5,169 bases of DNA from VRUE01 sp036406595 (lineage in GTDB: Bacteria; Actinomycetota; Thermoleophilia; Solirubrobacterales; 70-9): the NCBI GenBank assembly GCA_036406595.1, contig DASXAR010000055.1, positions 1 through 5,169 on the forward strand, given 5' to 3'. The notes beneath the pieces were generated by a model. The model was not told the DNA's origin, did not search any database, and was given only the letters and a program-made list of their open reading frames with translations. Shown here in pieces: positions 4,747-5,169 of this stretch (positions are counted from its first letter, which is position 1; every line of letters begins with the position of its first letter). Both the position numbers and the translations under genes were made by a program.

Positions 4747-5169
4747 GTGACGCCGGACGAGGCCACTGCCACCGAAAGCGCAGCGCCTGCCCGCGGAGCC
4801 TCTGCGCTTCGCTTCGACGGAGCGACGAAGCGGTATGGCGGCGCTGCGAGCCCGGCCGTGGACCACCTGACCCTCGAGGTGCCGGCGGGAGAAATCTGCG
4901 TGCTGGTCGGCCCCTCCGGGTGCGGCAAGACAACCGCGATGCGGATGGCCAACCGGATGGTCGAGATCACCGACGGCGACATCGTGATCGGCGACCGCTC
5001 GGTTCGGGAGCGCTCGCCGGCCGAGCTGCGGCGCGAGATCGGCTACGTGATCCAGCAGATCGGCCTCTTCCCGCACCGGACGATCGCCCAGAACATCGCC
5101 ACGGTGCCATCGCTGCTCGGCTGGGACCACGCGCGCCAGCGCGAGCGGGCGACCGAGCTGCTCGGGCTG
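4747..5169 (+). CDS. ABC transporter ATPase, OpuCA/ProV-like osmoprotectant uptake (3' partial)
   Basis: The first 141 residues of an ABC ATPase, cut by the window edge. Residues 1-20 are an Ala/Thr/Glu-rich, probably disordered extension. The nucleotide-binding domain begins at LRFDGATKRYGG (21-32), with the A-loop Tyr at 30. Walker A GPSGCGKTT is at 55-63, followed by AMRMANRMVEITDGDIVI. The Q-loop region REIGYVIQQIGLFPHRTI (97-113) and QNIATVPSLLGW (115-126) are highly characteristic of the glycine betaine/carnitine/choline importers (OpuCA, ProV, OsmV). The signature motif, Walker B and any CBS domains would lie beyond the edge. It should power a membrane importer whose permease and binding-protein genes are probably downstream. 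The GTG start follows a promoter-like -35/-10 pair and lacks a Shine-Dalgarno. Substrate assignment is family-level only. Confidence 0.88.
   Translation, partial: MTPDEATATESAAPARGASALRFDGATKRYGGAASPAVDHLTLEVPAGEICVLVGPSGCGKTTAMRMANRMVEITDGDIVIGDRSVRERSPAELRREIGYVIQQIGLFPHRTIAQNIATVPSLLGWDHARQRERATELLGL

Noticed and set aside
3498..4982. Minus-strand open frame of 494 codons antisense to the deaminase and the ABC ATPase start
   Set aside because: It crosses two well-supported plus-strand genes and the promoter gap between them, has no recognisable domain, and has the composition of an antisense shadow.
1..5169. Mobile elements, CRISPR arrays, tRNA or rRNA genes, or a defence system
   Set aside because: No spaced direct repeats, terminal inverted repeats, transposase motifs or RNA-gene patterns were seen. 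All long stretches are explained by ordinary metabolic, sensory and transport genes.

Overview
The window is high-GC bacterial chromosome DNA. Codon third positions are strongly G/C-biased, start codons include GTG and TTG, and Shine-Dalgarno sequences are almost absent. A small DUF6328-like membrane protein and TANNNT-type -10 boxes next to start codons suggest an actinobacterium, possibly of the class Thermoleophilia (Solirubrobacterales-like). That placement is inference from gene style, not proof. No mobile element, CRISPR array, tRNA or rRNA was seen. The region looks like ordinary chromosomal housekeeping and accessory genes.

Layout, left to right: (1) the last 36 codons of an unidentified plus-strand gene, closed by a very good intrinsic terminator at 136-167. 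(2) An intergenic stretch with a perfect CRP/FNR-type palindrome at 183-200. (3) A two-gene unit: a stand-alone PAS-domain protein (294-695) and, 2 nt after it, a metallo-beta-lactamase-fold hydrolase (698-1579). (4) A MESH1/SpoT-like HD-domain phosphohydrolase (1614-2213) with its own putative promoter. (5) A convergent four-helix DUF6328-type membrane protein on the minus strand (2727-2218). (6) From a 39-bp divergent promoter region, a plus-strand two-gene unit: a nucleoside phosphorylase of the MTAP/PNP family (2767-3438), overlapping by 4 nt a TrzA-type amidohydrolase that looks like methylthioadenosine/S-adenosylhomocysteine deaminase (3435-4700). (7) The start of an OpuCA/ProV-like ABC transporter ATPase (4747 to the window edge).

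The clearest functional partnership is the phosphorylase-deaminase pair. Together they could run the two-step salvage of methylthioadenosine: deamination to methylthioinosine, then phosphorolysis to hypoxanthine and methylthioribose-1-phosphate. The PAS/metallo-hydrolase pair looks like a small sensor coupled to an enzyme of unknown substrate.

The most striking regulatory pattern is that every independently transcribed gene whose start is visible has a TANNNT box ending 6 to 8 nt before its start codon and no convincing ribosome binding site. This suggests leaderless transcription throughout, including a tightly packed divergent pair at 2728-2766.
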